Positions 27,511 through 36,149 of a stretch of 58,186 nt of DNA are shown here, one piece after another. A program made the translations under genes and the position numbers. Below the pieces are notes generated by a model. It saw nothing but the letters and a program-made list of their open reading frames with translations, had not been told where the DNA came from and did no database searches. Position 1 is the first letter of the stretch. Each line of letters begins with the position of its first letter. Origin of the DNA: Gordoniibacillus kamchatkensis (GTDB lineage Bacteria; Bacillota; Bacilli; Paenibacillales; NBRC-103111); NCBI RefSeq assembly GCF_000829455.1, contig NZ_JXAK01000048.1, forward strand, positions 1 to 58,186, read 5' to 3'.

Positions 27511-27747
27511 CGTGGGCGCGAGCTTGAACGCGAGTGTTTTTCGCGCTTTGCTCGGATACCCCGCCGTCGCCATGGCCGCCGCACCGTTGCTCAGCCGCAG
27601 CTCCACGCACCGCGCATTTCCCACCAGCCCTCGCCGGCAGCACCGCGGCTCAGCCGCAGCATCATGCGCCGCTTCATGCCCAGACCCACCACCCGTACCG
27701 TATGCCGAATACTCCACGCCCATGCCTGCCAATCCCGTGAAATGGCC

Positions 27748-28815
27748 TCACCGTCCGATGTCCCGGGTTTGGCGCATAGCCGGCTCTGCGGCCCGCATCC
27801 GGGTATACCCGAGCGTCAAAGCGTACGACGCCGCGAGCACAGCCGCGATCCCTATCGCGTTAATGAGCGCGTAGCCGGCGCCCCGCGGCTCGACAGGCAC
27901 AATAGCGCGCCAAAGCGACAGCAGCAATGGGTGCACCAGGTAGACGCCGAACGAAGCTCGGCCGAGAGCCGCGAGCGGACGCAGCCGCCCTTGCAGCCGC
28001 CGCGCCCAGGCGACGAGCGCAGCCGCTGCCGCCAAGCCGAAGCCGGCGTAAGCGAGCTCGTACCATCCGCTGCCCGGAGCCGCCCCGTATGCCGCGCCAA
28101 TATGCAGCCCCGCATACCCGAGGCCGAAGCAGCATGCCGCCGCTGCCCACCATCCCGCTCTTCGTTCGGCTGATGCTGCCCGCGCCCCATAGCGGAGCCC
28201 GAACCAGCCTCCGAACGCAAACAGGGACGCATAGTCGAACGCCCATAAGTAAGAAAACGGAACCGGCTGCACATACCGGCCGAAAGCGTAAAACGCCAGC
28301 TGCAGCGTGAGTCCCGCCGCGAGTAGCAGCTTGCCGCCCGGGTCGTAGCGCCGCACCGCCGCGGCCGCTAACGGAAACACCGCGTAAAATTGCATGATGA
28401 TGACCAAAAAATACAGATGGTAGCTGGCTCCGCCGGTAAGCAGCACTTTGCCGAAATAGACGGGATCCGGCTTCATTTCGGCGCCGTGTGCCAGCCATTG
28501 GTTCGCAACGTAAAAGATCGCCGACCAAGCCAAATACGGAACAAGAGCCGTCTTCATCCGACGGCCGTAATACCGCCGCAGCGATTCCCGGTTCCAGCCT
28601 GCCGGCGCGCCATAAAACAAAACGAGCCCGCTGACGAAAATAAACGCCGGCACCGCAAACGCGCACAGCTTATTGATCAGCAGCCCCGCCGCCTGCACCC
28701 CATCCGGTCCGGCGGAGCCGGCAGCGCTTCCTTCCGCCGTGCCGTGAACGAGCACGACGGCCAAAATCGCGACGCCCCTTACCACGTCAAGCTCCAGCAG
28801 TTTCGGCTTGCTCAT
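27748..28815 (-). CDS. Acyltransferase 3 family membrane protein
   Basis: 355 residues with about ten hydrophobic helices. The N-terminus LLELDVVRGVAILAVVLVHG carries the conserved Arg and His of the AT3 (OatA/WecH-like) family, and FFLVIIM-type helices follow. Such proteins move acyl groups onto extracytoplasmic sugars or peptidoglycan; the target is unknown. Extremely Ala-rich (GAAYGAAP, AAAAALVAWARR), as expected for high-GC coding. ATG at 28815 follows GGAGGTG. Not obviously linked to the ribosomal genes upstream, from which a terminator separates it. Confidence 0.85.
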   Translation of the reverse strand: MSKPKLLELDVVRGVAILAVVLVHGTAEGSAAGSAGPDGVQAAGLLINKLCAFAVPAFIFVSGLVLFYGAPAGWNRESLRRYYGRRMKTALVPYLAWSAIFYVANQWLAHGAEMKPDPVYFGKVLLTGGASYHLYFLVIIMQFYAVFPLAAAAVRRYDPGGKLLLAAGLTLQLAFYAFGRYVQPVPFSYLWAFDYASLFAFGGWFGLRYGARAASAERRAGWWAAAACCFGLGYAGLHIGAAYGAAPGSGWYELAYAGFGLAAAAALVAWARRLQGRLRPLAALGRASFGVYLVHPLLLSLWRAIVPVEPRGAGYALINAIGIAAVLAASYALTLGYTRMRAAEPAMRQTRDIGR

Positions 28816-28850
28816 CCGCTCGCACCTCCTTCAGGCCGCCCCCAACAACG

Positions 28851-28880
28851 AAAAACCGCCACGCACAATGCATGGCGGCT
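28851..28880 (-). terminator. Terminator after rplT
   Basis: On the minus strand AAGCCGCCA and TGGCGG flank a 12-base loop and are followed by TTTTTCGTT; it ends the infC-rpmI-rplT operon. Confidence 0.88.
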
Positions 28881-28895
28881 TACGCGAACGATGGT

Positions 28896-29255
28896 TTACG
28901 CGTTTACTTTTTGCTTTGCAGTGTTCGCCAAATCCGTGAAAGCTTTCGCGTCGTTGAGCGCGATGTCGGCGAGCATCTTGCGGTTGATTTCGATGCCGGC
29001 TTTTTTCAGGCCGTACATCAGCTTGCTGTAGGACAGGCCGTTCGTGCGGGCAGCCGCGTTGATCCGGACGATCCACAGCTTGCGGAAGTCGCGCTTCACT
29101 TGGCGACGGTCGCGGTATGCGTACAGCAGGGATTTCATGACCTGCTCTTTAGCGGTTTTAAAGAGTGTATGTTTAGAGCCGTAATAGCCTTTAGCCAGCT
29201 TCAGAATCTTTTTGCGACGACGAGCGCGGACGATGCCGCCTTTTACTCTTGCCAT
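28896..29255 (-). CDS. rplT: 50S ribosomal protein L20
   Basis: 119 residues, standard length, beginning [28 protein letters not shown]. It binds 23S rRNA during early assembly, and in Bacillus also binds the operon leader to repress it. Last gene of infC-rpmI-rplT, 41 bases after rpmI, followed by a terminator. Confidence 0.98.
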   Translation of the reverse strand: MARVKGGIVRARRRKKILKLAKGYYGSKHTLFKTAKEQVMKSLLYAYRDRRQVKRDFRKLWIVRINAAARTNGLSYSKLMYGLKKAGIEINRKMLADIALNDAKAFTDLANTAKQKVNA

Positions 29256-29296
29256 GATGATGACCTCCTAAAATTATGCGTATGCTTGGGACAAAC

Positions 29297-29506
29297 TTAT
29301 TTCACGTTGCCGATATTGCCGAGGGACTGCTTCAGACGGCGCACGTCGCCGGGAGCCATAACCGGGTTCGTCGCATAGCTGCGCTTTTGGCGCGCGGACT
29401 TGCCGGAAAGCAGGTGGTTTTTGAAAGCTTTGTAGCGCTTCACTTTGCCCGTGCCGGTAATCTTGAAACGATCCTTCAGCGAGCTGTGTGTTTTCATTTT
29501 AGGCAT
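29297..29506 (-). CDS. rpmI: 50S ribosomal protein L35
   Basis: 69 residues, highly basic, beginning [25 protein letters not shown] small protein of the large ribosomal subunit. It lies between infC and rplT in the conserved order, with an AGGAGGAAC ribosome site upstream. Confidence 0.97.
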   Translation of the reverse strand: MPKMKTHSSLKDRFKITGTGKVKRYKAFKNHLLSGKSARQKRSYATNPVMAPGDVRRLKQSLGNIGNVK

Positions 29507-29527
29507 ATGGAAGTTCCTCCTGTACGG

Positions 29528-30046
29528 TTATGAAGATTGTTTAGGCGCGAGAATCATAATCATGCTGCGCCCTTCGAGCTTCGGCACGCGCTCGACGACG
29601 CAGTGCGCGCCAGCCTCGGTAGCGACGCGCTCCAGCACGCGCCTGCCGATATCGGCGTGAGCGATTTCCCGGCCGCGGAAACGGACCGACAGCTTCACCT
29701 TGTCGCCGTCCTGCAAAAACTTGAGACAGTTGCGCAGCTTCGTCTGGAAGTCGTGCTCGTCGATCGTCGCGCTGAAACGAATTTCTTTCAGCTCCACGAC
29801 CTTCTGATTTTTACGCGCTTCCTTCTCTTTCTTCTGCTGCTCGTAACGAAACTTGCCGTAATCCATAATCCGGCATACCGGCGGCTTCGCCGTCGGAGCA
29901 ACGTTGACCAGATCTAGGCCTGCATCTTGGGCCATCTGCATCGCTTCGCGGAACGGCTTAATGCCGAGCTGCTCGCCGTCTGCACCGATAAGCCGCACTT
30001 CTTTGGCGCGGATTTCGTCGTTGATCATATGATCCTTAGTAATAAT
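29528..30046 (-). CDS. infC: Translation initiation factor IF-3, AUU start
   Basis: 172 residues. It prevents subunit joining and checks the initiator codon. The N-domain (INDEIRAKEVRLIGADGEQLGIK), linker and C-domain (KEIRFSATIDEHDFQTKLRN, KVKLSVRFRGREIAHADIG) are complete. The start is taken as the ATT at 30046 (reading M-I-T-K-D-H, like the M-I-S-K-D-F start of Bacillaceae IF-3), with GGAGGTG four bases before it; there is no ATG that preserves the conserved N-terminus. The rare AUU start gives IF-3 autoregulation. A TTG reading to 30082 would lie inside the leader terminator and is rejected. Confidence 0.95.
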   Translation of the reverse strand: MITKDHMINDEIRAKEVRLIGADGEQLGIKPFREAMQMAQDAGLDLVNVAPTAKPPVCRIMDYGKFRYEQQKKEKEARKNQKVVELKEIRFSATIDEHDFQTKLRNCLKFLQDGDKVKLSVRFRGREIAHADIGRRVLERVATEAGAHCVVERVPKLEGRSMIMILAPKQSS

Positions 30047-30083
30047 GCTACACCTCCAAGCGGAATTGCCGTTCCCGGCCAAT

Positions 30084-30235
30084 AAAAAAGACGCGGGCAG
30101 CAGAAGCCCACGTCACGTTCGCATGTCGGATTCGTCGGCACGCGCACGCAGCGCGGCCAAAGCCTGGCACGATCGTCATTGAACCAGCCAACCGGAGTCG
30201 GACAGGTGAGAAGCGGGCGCTTCTGCTTGATGTAC
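30084..30235 (-). promoter_or_regulatory. L20 leader with attenuator
   Basis: The infC leader between the promoter and the gene is structured and ends in a terminator stem GACGTGGGC/GCCCGCGTC (30114-30090) followed by TTTTTT. Position and form match the L20 leader of Firmicutes, where L20 binds and promotes termination. Confidence 0.82.
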
Positions 30236-30241
30236 TAAAAC

Positions 30242-30270
30242 AATATACCATGCGGCGCAGCCGTTGTCAA
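30242..30270 (-). promoter_or_regulatory. infC operon promoter
   Basis: On the minus strand TTGACA (30270-30265) and TATATT (30247-30242) are exactly 17 bases apart, a near-consensus SigA promoter. Confidence 0.85.
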
Positions 30271-30295
30271 CGCACTGCCGTGTTCCTTTCGCAGC

Positions 30296-30336
30296 AAAAT
30301 GCAGCCGGCGCCCTCACGCGGCGGCGGCTGCATTTT
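30296..30336 (-). terminator. Terminator after the glycosyltransferase
   Basis: AAAATGCAGCC and GGCTGCATTTT arms start six bases after the stop, with a T run on the minus strand. Confidence 0.88.
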
Positions 30337-30341
30337 GCCCG

Positions 30342-31577
30342 TTAGCTGACTTGCTTGCTTTGCACTTCGTCGAGCCGGATGACGCGGGTATGCTGCGTAT
30401 GGCTCCACTGCTTGTTGTTCTGGGTGAAGAACGCGTAGAACGTGATCGGCCACCAGGACAGCAGGAACACCGGATACAGCACGATCCATTTGTACGTCGC
30501 CTTCGGCGCCCTCTCGATCGCCATCGCCAGCGGGAACTGCACGTATTGCAGCACCGTCAGGCTGCCGAACAGCCATGGCGCATGATTGTACAGCGACGTG
30601 AACTGGTGCAGGCCCGGAAACGTCATAGTAAAGTACATAGCGAGCGTCAGAATCGATCCGATAAACAGAACGTAGACGTTAGCCGCATACAGGGCCGAAT
30701 CGATCTTCGCCAGATTGCGCTCCTTAATGCCCGCCCACAGCAGCGGGAAAAAGTAGCGGCGGGCCACGTCGAAGTGGCCTTGCATCCAGCGCAGCCGCTG
30801 GCGCGCGGACGCTTTGAACGTGAGCGGCTTCTCGTCGTACACTTTGGCGTCGTAGTTGAACACCGGATTGATGCCGCGCTTGACGCAGCGCATCGTGAAC
30901 TCGAGGTCCTCGACGAGGCTCGTCGCGCCCCAGCCCATCTCCTTGAGGAGCGCCGACTCGAAGCACATGCCGGTGCCGCCGAGGAAGTTGGCCATCTTCA
31001 GGTTCGAGCGCGGCAGCTGCCACAGCCGGTTGCAGTACCAGTACGTAATCGCGTAGGCGGCTGTAACCCACGAATCGTTTGGGTTTTTCGTGTCGAGGTA
31101 CGCCTGGATGACGCGCGAGCCGGCGCACAGCTCGTCGTTCATATGCTGCAAATAGTCGGGGCTGACGAGGTTGTCGGCGTCGAACATGACGACGGCGTCG
31201 TATTGGCGCGGCCGCTTCCACAGCTCCTTCAGCATCCATTCGATGGCGTAGCCTTTGCCGCGAAGGTTCAGGTTGCGCCGCTCCATCGCGTACACGCCGT
31301 GGCTGCGGGCGATGTCCGCCGTACGGTCCGAGCAGTTGTCGCAAATGACGAATACGTCGTAAAGCTCTTTCGGGTAATCGAGATGCTTCAAGTTTTCCAG
31401 CAGCGCCCCGACGACCTGCTCCTCGTTGTGAGCCGCCACCAGTACGGCGAACGACTTCTGCGGCTCTTGCCGCGGTTTTCTTGCCGGACGCCGCCAGCCA
31501 AAAAACGTAAGCAGCAATTGGTAACCGCCAATGAGCGCCAGCACGATTTGCAAGCCAAAGATGATGTTGTCCAGCAT
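30342..31577 (-). CDS. Membrane glycosyltransferase family 2
   Basis: 411 residues. An N-terminal membrane helix (IIFGLQIVLALIGGYQLLLTFFGW) is followed by a GT2 domain with VLVAAHNEEQVVGALL, the metal-binding FDADN, TGMCFESALL, VEDLEFTMR and the QRLRW (QxxRW) acceptor motif of processive enzymes, then several C-terminal membrane helices. It is similar to hyaluronan/cellulose/N-acetylglucosaminyl transferases that polymerise and export glycan; the product is unknown. Start at the ATG of 31577 with GGGGGG upstream. The neighbouring GT4 on the same strand may act with it, but they are 400 bases apart. Confidence 0.88.
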   Translation of the reverse strand: MLDNIIFGLQIVLALIGGYQLLLTFFGWRRPARKPRQEPQKSFAVLVAAHNEEQVVGALLENLKHLDYPKELYDVFVICDNCSDRTADIARSHGVYAMERRNLNLRGKGYAIEWMLKELWKRPRQYDAVVMFDADNLVSPDYLQHMNDELCAGSRVIQAYLDTKNPNDSWVTAAYAITYWYCNRLWQLPRSNLKMANFLGGTGMCFESALLKEMGWGATSLVEDLEFTMRCVKRGINPVFNYDAKVYDEKPLTFKASARQRLRWMQGHFDVARRYFFPLLWAGIKERNLAKIDSALYAANVYVLFIGSILTLAMYFTMTFPGLHQFTSLYNHAPWLFGSLTVLQYVQFPLAMAIERAPKATYKWIVLYPVFLLSWWPITFYAFFTQNNKQWSHTQHTRVIRLDEVQSKQVS

Positions 31578-31691
31578 GATAACCCCCCTTTTGTCTATAA
31601 CACCCAATGTTTATACGATCTGTCTCTATGTATTGGATGCTTACTCTCAGGTTTCCATAAACTTGCCATCTTTACGCAAACTTCGCCGTAT

Positions 31692-31729
31692 CCGATTTTC
31701 CTCCGTTTGCCTTCGTTTGTCAAAATCGG
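31692..31729 (-). promoter_or_regulatory. Possible promoter with an overlapping inverted repeat
   Basis: On the minus strand TTGACA (31723-31718) and GAAAAT (31700-31695) are 17 bases apart. Perfect 8-base arms CCGATTTT and AAAATCGG (31692-31699, 31722-31729) overlap both elements, so a regulator could bind here. The rest of the 400-base stretch 31578-31979 holds no gene or RNA that I recognise. Confidence 0.4.
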
Positions 31730-31979
31730 TTTCCCGGGCGAAAACGTCCAAAAATCTAGGATCAGGTGAAAAGAGGCGCAGATTATTAGCGCTGCCGCGT
31801 GTTCAGCGGTTTTCGCTCGATTTTCATCGTTTTTCATAGATCGAGTAGGCAAAGTACGCTGGTTGTGGCGACTTTGTGAACAGCAAGTGCGCATAACGAG
31901 CGGACGGACCTGGTATATTATACTATTTCGGGAAAGGATATACAAGTATGCCCGCGCCCGTTTTGCGGAGCGGACGATC

Positions 31980-33149
31980 TCAGCCCGTTATTTGGGCATC
32001 GCCGGTCAGGACGCCGGACGCGCCGCCGAGCACTTCCTCGTAGCTTGCGTACAGCCGGGCGAAAATGGCATCCCACGATTGCCGCAAGCTGTATTCGCGG
32101 CCGCTGAGCGCCATGGCGCGGCGAAGTTCGGGCTGTTCGTACAACAGGCATACCGCCTCGACGTAAGCGGCGATGTCGCCGGGCTCGCACAAAAAACCGG
32201 TGGTGCCGTGCTGCACGATGTCTTTGACGCCGCCCGCTCTCGCGCCGACGACCGGTGTGCCGGACGCCATTGCCTCAAGCACGACGTTGCCGAACGTCTC
32301 GTGCTCCGACGGAAACAGGAACACGTCGCTCGCCGCGTACAGATCCGCCAGCGCCTTACCCTCCACGTAGCCGAGGAACGAAATGTTCCCGCCTTTATAT
32401 TGTTCGGAGAGCATCTGGAAAAGCGGTCCGTCGCCGGCCAAAATAAAATGCGCATTCCGCCGCAGCGCGTCCGGAAGCGCGCCGATGACGTCCAGCAGGA
32501 CGTCGATGTTTTTCTCGCCGGCGATGCGGCCGACATAAAGGACGACAAATTTGGCCGGATCGACTCCATACTTTGGCAGCACTTCGCTTTTGTCGACATG
32601 AGGCCGAAACCGGTCCGTATCGACGCCTCTGCTCCAAATTTCGAGCCCCGCGAAGCCTTTCGCCGCGAGGTAATCCAGCGTTGTGCGCGATGGAACGTAC
32701 ACCTTGCGGCAGCCCTGGTGGAACCAATGCATGTAACGCCACAATATCGGCTCGATCCACTGGATTTTGTAGAACGGCAAATATTGGTCGAAGTTCGTGT
32801 GATACGACGCCACCAGCGGAATGCCGTGCTTCAGAGCGAAGCGGTTGCCGAGCAGCCCGAGATTGAACGGCGTGGCGACGTGCACGAGCGACGGCCGGAA
32901 GCTTTTGAAAGTGCGGCTTAGCTGCAGAGGGTTCGGAATCGTAAACCTGCATTCGGGATATAATGCGAAAGGAATGCTGTAAAATCGTTCCACCGACAAG
33001 CTGTCGAGCGTGTCCGATTCGTCCTTCTGCGGCGCAAACACTTTGCATTCCGCCCCGCGACGTTCCAAGTAGCGCACCCAGCGCTCCAGCGTCTTGGCAA
33101 CGCCGTTCACATCCGGCGGGAACGTATCCGTAAACAAGGCGATTCTCAC
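31980..33149 (-). CDS. Glycosyltransferase family 4
   Basis: 389 residues, GT-B fold. The N-terminal domain starts MRIALFTDTFPPDVNGVAKTLE, with VHVATPFNLGLLG; the C-terminal donor domain has VLYVGRIAGEKNIDVLLD, ILAGDGPL and FPSEHETFGNVVLEAMASGTPVVG (E-x7-E). It is close to the alpha-mannosyl/glucosyl transferases that build glycolipids (MgtA/UgtP-like function), but the donor and acceptor are not determined. Start ATG at 33149. It is divergent from the PAP2 phosphatase. Confidence 0.9.
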   Translation of the reverse strand: MRIALFTDTFPPDVNGVAKTLERWVRYLERRGAECKVFAPQKDESDTLDSLSVERFYSIPFALYPECRFTIPNPLQLSRTFKSFRPSLVHVATPFNLGLLGNRFALKHGIPLVASYHTNFDQYLPFYKIQWIEPILWRYMHWFHQGCRKVYVPSRTTLDYLAAKGFAGLEIWSRGVDTDRFRPHVDKSEVLPKYGVDPAKFVVLYVGRIAGEKNIDVLLDVIGALPDALRRNAHFILAGDGPLFQMLSEQYKGGNISFLGYVEGKALADLYAASDVFLFPSEHETFGNVVLEAMASGTPVVGARAGGVKDIVQHGTTGFLCEPGDIAAYVEAVCLLYEQPELRRAMALSGREYSLRQSWDAIFARLYASYEEVLGGASGVLTGDAQITG

Positions 33150-33332
33150 GACAGATCAGCCTCCTTCCCGATCGTACTTCGAACGTAACACATCATTATC
33201 AACGCAGTGTAAGCGGATCGTTAATTGTTTTGCCCAAAAATTGCGCTCCGCTTAACGCTCCACTAACAATCTTACTCTACAATGAGAATGCTTAAACGTC
33301 GCCGTCACCCGGCGTTATCGGAGGAGGATTCC

Positions 33333-33860
33333 ATGAGCAAAGTCGCCCTTTGGCTGCAGCGCCACGAATACCGCATGTTTCGCTTCGTGAACCGGCGCAT
33401 TCAACATACGCTGCTCGACGTATTTTTTGCCGCGGTTACCCGCCTTGGCGGGGCTGCCGCCACGATCGCAACTTCGCTGCTGCTTGCCGCATTCGGCCAC
33501 GGCATGCTGCGCACGGCGGCATTGCAAAGCCTGGTCGCCCTCGCCGCCAGCCACATACCGGTCGCCGTCATGAAGCGGGCGTATCCGCGGCAGCGCCCTT
33601 ATTTGGTCTTCCCCGATACGGTCATCTGCAAAAACCCGCTGAAGGACCACTCTTTTCCGTCGGGACATACGACCGCTGTGTTCTCTTCCGTTCTCCCATA
33701 TATGTACGCCTTTCCCGTGCTCGGCTTCGCGCTGCTGCCGCTGGCCGTGGCGGTCGGCGTGTCGCGCATGTATTTAGGCTTGCACTATCCTTCGGACGTT
33801 GCCGCAGGCTGCTTGCTCGGCACGGCGGCAGCGCTCGTGACGATAGCGAGCTGGATGTAG
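33333..33860 (+). CDS. PAP2-type membrane phosphatase
   Basis: 175 residues with about five membrane helices. The three phosphatase motifs are clear: KRAYPRQRP (KxxxxxxRP), FPSGHTT (PSGH) and SRMYLGLHYPSD (SRxxxxxHxxxD). Such enzymes dephosphorylate undecaprenyl diphosphate (BcrC type) or phosphatidate. Start at the ATG of 33333 with GGAGGAGG upstream; the earlier ATG at 33282 has none. It is divergent from a GT4 gene, consistent with an envelope lipid role. Confidence 0.87.
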   Translation: MSKVALWLQRHEYRMFRFVNRRIQHTLLDVFFAAVTRLGGAAATIATSLLLAAFGHGMLRTAALQSLVALAASHIPVAVMKRAYPRQRPYLVFPDTVICKNPLKDHSFPSGHTTAVFSSVLPYMYAFPVLGFALLPLAVAVGVSRMYLGLHYPSDVAAGCLLGTAAALVTIASWM

Positions 33861-33866
33861 CGAAAA

Positions 33867-33903
33867 ATCCCTCTGCACGAGCCGGCGGCCAGGGCAGAGG
33901 GAT
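33867..33903. terminator. Terminator between PAP2 and trmB genes
   Basis: ATCCCTCTGC and GCAGAGGGAT arms. The T run is on the minus strand, so it mainly serves trmB, and it also follows the PAP2 stop. Confidence 0.75.
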
Positions 33904-33964
33904 ACGCGTTCATAAACCAGCTTTTATTGTCATCGGGCAGTCTCATGTTGTTGCCAACGCCGGC

Positions 33965-34741
33965 TTAAGGCTCCTGCACGGCCGAGTTGCCCTCCGGCTT
34001 ATCCGCAGGCTTGTCTGCAGGCTTCTCTGCAGGCTTGTCCGCTTGCGCCAGCGCTTCCTCGTGGCGGTCAAGTGCGGCCTTGCCGATGACGACCTCGCAG
34101 CGGTAAATCGGTTTGCCCTGCTCCACGAATTTCGCCTCGTATTCCGTCATCACGTTGAACGCCGGATTGCCGTCGCGGTGCAAACTAAGCGTAATATTGC
34201 GCATGCGGAGACCGAGATCGGCGAACGAGTTCAGCGAAAATTCGAAAAGCATCTCGGAGTCCGTTTTGAAATGGATTTCGCCGTTATTGTTCAGCATCCG
34301 TATGTACTTGCGCACGAAGTTCGGATGCGTGAGCCGGCGGCGGTGGTGGCGCTTTTTCGGCCAAGGGTCGCTGAAATTGAGATACACCCGCTCCAGCTCG
34401 TCCTCCGCGAAAATGTCTTCGATATGCTCGATGTTGAACAGTACGAGCGCAAGATTGTTCAGCTCCGGGCGCCCGTGCTCGGCCCGCGCTTTGACCGCTT
34501 TGCCCGCCCCGCGATGCAGCAGCTGATCGAACATGTCGATGCCGATGTAATTGATATCCGGATTTTGCGCGCTCAGCTGGGTAATGAACCGCCCTTTTCC
34601 CATGCCGAGCTCGACGTGAATCGGATTCCCGTTGCCGAACCGCTGCGCCCAGCGCCCTTTATACGTACGCGGGTCAAGCACGATCAAATCCGTCTGCCGC
34701 TCGAGCTCGTCGCGCGTCCCTTTTTTGCCTCTTAACCGCAT
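33965..34741 (-). CDS. trmB: tRNA (guanine-N7)-methyltransferase TrmB
   Basis: 258 residues. It methylates G46 of tRNA using SAM. Motifs: MRLRGKKGTRDEL, VELGMGKGRFITQLSAQNPDINYIGID (SAM site), FSDPWPKKRHHRRRL (signature) and ILRDESIHG-free TrmB C-terminus (FKTDSEMLFEFSL). The C-terminus extends beyond the usual end with a low-complexity tail of AEKP/ADKP repeats, which is not typical. Start at the ATG of 34741, nine bases after GGGAGG. Confidence 0.93.
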   Translation of the reverse strand: MRLRGKKGTRDELERQTDLIVLDPRTYKGRWAQRFGNGNPIHVELGMGKGRFITQLSAQNPDINYIGIDMFDQLLHRGAGKAVKARAEHGRPELNNLALVLFNIEHIEDIFAEDELERVYLNFSDPWPKKRHHRRRLTHPNFVRKYIRMLNNNGEIHFKTDSEMLFEFSLNSFADLGLRMRNITLSLHRDGNPAFNVMTEYEAKFVEQGKPIYRCEVVIGKAALDRHEEALAQADKPAEKPADKPADKPEGNSAVQEP

Positions 34742-34888
34742 GAATCGCATCCTCCCGAAATTCCGGCTAACTACTGATATTAGTGGATTTTCGAGCAAAA
34801 AGCAAAGCCGGCGGGGGGCGGATTGATTTTTCATAGCGTGCGGCCTATAGTGAAGTTAAATCGTTTGAGAGACGAGGGGGCTCGCGGA

Positions 34889-35363
34889 TTGAACAAGCAA
34901 CCGCCTTCCGCCGACCGGTTCTTCGCCAGCTTTCAGCAAGTGCAGCAGCTTTTGCGGCAGCAGCTGCAAGCCCATTTGCAGCGGCAAAGCGGCGACAGGC
35001 CGCTGACGCGCGGCCAGTTTTACTTGCTGCGCTACTTGTATGCGAACGGGCCGCTGACGATGACGGATTTGGCCAGCTGGAGCCGAGTGACGCCGGCGAC
35101 GATGTCGACGCTGGCGGACCGGCTGGCGAAGCACGGCTGGATCGAGCGGCGCAAATCGGGGGACGACCGGCGCGTCGTGAAGCTGCAGCTGACAGAGGCG
35201 GGCGGCGCTTTCATTCGCGCTTCGAAGCTCGTGGCGGCAAACGCTGGCCGAAAGGCTGGAGCATTTGAGCGCGGAGGAGCAATGGACGCTTACCGGGCTG
35301 CTCGAAAAGCTTGCCGCCGGCGCGGCGGGTGACGAGTCCGGCGTGCAGCGTTCGGACGGCTGA
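34889..35363 (+). CDS. MarR family regulator, frame broken near the C-terminus
   Basis: About 158 residues. The winged helix is visible: LTRGQFYLLRYLYANGPLTMTDLASWSRVTPATMSTLADRLAKHGWIERRKSGDDRRVVKLQLTEAG (cited in pieces: PLTMTDLA, TPATMSTLADRL, RRKSGDDRR). After LTEAG the frame breaks near 35230; removing one base restores WRQTLAERLEHLSAEEQWTL, the usual dimerisation helix, ending at the TGA of 35361. Start is a TTG at 34889 after GAGGGGG. Divergent from trmB; target genes unknown. Confidence 0.8.
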
Positions 35364-35376
35364 TCCTGCTGCCAGC

Positions 35377-35409
35377 AACAGACCCTTCCGGCCCGGAAGG
35401 GTCTGTTTT
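35377..35409. terminator. Bidirectional terminator
   Basis: AACAGACCCTTCC and GGAAGGGTCTGTT with a short loop, between the convergent marR and WGxxGxxG genes. Confidence 0.9.
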
Positions 35410-35422
35410 GTGTTTCGCAGCG

Positions 35423-35986
35423 TTATTTTGCCCCGACATCGTCGCGGCCCCGGCCGCGGCCGCGGCTGCGCAAGCCGGCAAGGCCGAGCAGACCGGCCAA
35501 GCCGAGCCAGCCCCAATTGGTGCTGTAGTCGGGTGTGGCATAAGTACGGATCGAGTTCGTATCGTAATTGCCGGCGCCCGTGCCCGGAGCGGTAGTGCCG
35601 CTATAGTTGCTGGTGCCTTTGCCGATGCCGGTCGTGCTCATGCGATCAAGCAAATTGGTGCCGTAATTGCGGACCGAGGCGGTGCCTGTCGTCGCAGCGG
35701 TATTCGTACCGGCGTATGAGCCGGCGCCGTAAGTCGTGCTGTTCGTCGCCGAGGTGGTGCCGTATGCGCCGGTGCCGTAAGTGGTGGTACCTGTCGCTGT
35801 TGTTCCGTTTGTGCCTGTGGTCGACGTCGTCCCGGCCGCCGGGCTCATCGCGGCGGTACCTGCCGTAGTCCCCGTCCCCGACGTCGTCGAGGTAGTCCCC
35901 ATACCGGCCGTCGCCGCCGCGGAACCGGCGAACGCCAGAACGGATGTCAATGCAACAGCCAAGGTGACGGTATGAAACTTGTTCAT
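35423..35986 (-). CDS. WGxxGxxG-family secreted/anchored protein
   Basis: 187 residues. Signal peptide (MNKFHTVTLAVALTSVLAFAGSAAA), then a very Thr/Gly/Ala-rich region with many TGT, TTG and TYG words, and a C-terminal WGWLGLAGLLGLAGL followed by a basic tail RSRGRGRGR. This is the WGxxGxxG anchor-like ending found in Paenibacillus and relatives: a Trp-Gly start, a hydrophobic helix and Arg cluster. Function unknown; it is likely membrane-anchored outside the cell. ATG at 35986 follows AAGGGGACTC. Confidence 0.85.
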   Translation of the reverse strand: MNKFHTVTLAVALTSVLAFAGSAAATAGMGTTSTTSGTGTTAGTAAMSPAAGTTSTTGTNGTTATGTTTYGTGAYGTTSATNSTTYGAGSYAGTNTAATTGTASVRNYGTNLLDRMSTTGIGKGTSNYSGTTAPGTGAGNYDTNSIRTYATPDYSTNWGWLGLAGLLGLAGLRSRGRGRGRDDVGAK

Positions 35987-36149
35987 GAAGAGTCCCCTTT
36001 CGGTCGATTTGGGTGCTGCATGCTTAGGATTGGCGCCTGTCCTCGCTTTCACCCAGGGGACTTGTTGGGAATCGGGCCGGTGGCGGTGCCCCGCAGGTCG
36101 CGCGCCGGGCCGGTTTTCGGGTACAATAGACAGGATAGGAGGGATTCGC

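Noticed and set aside
27313-27732. 139-codon minus-strand frame upstream of the toxin locus
   Set aside because: Its C-terminal part is translated from the GTTCCGTTA repeats and it has no ribosome site or known domain; likely noncoding.
31595-31945. 116-codon minus-strand frame before the membrane glycosyltransferase
   Set aside because: No conserved features; it crosses the promoter-like site and ends at the transferase start.
31620-31979. Possible c-di-GMP (GEMM-type) riboswitch in the glycosyltransferase leader
   Set aside because: GGCAAAC is present on the minus strand but the required GACGCAAAGCC block and the second helix are missing.
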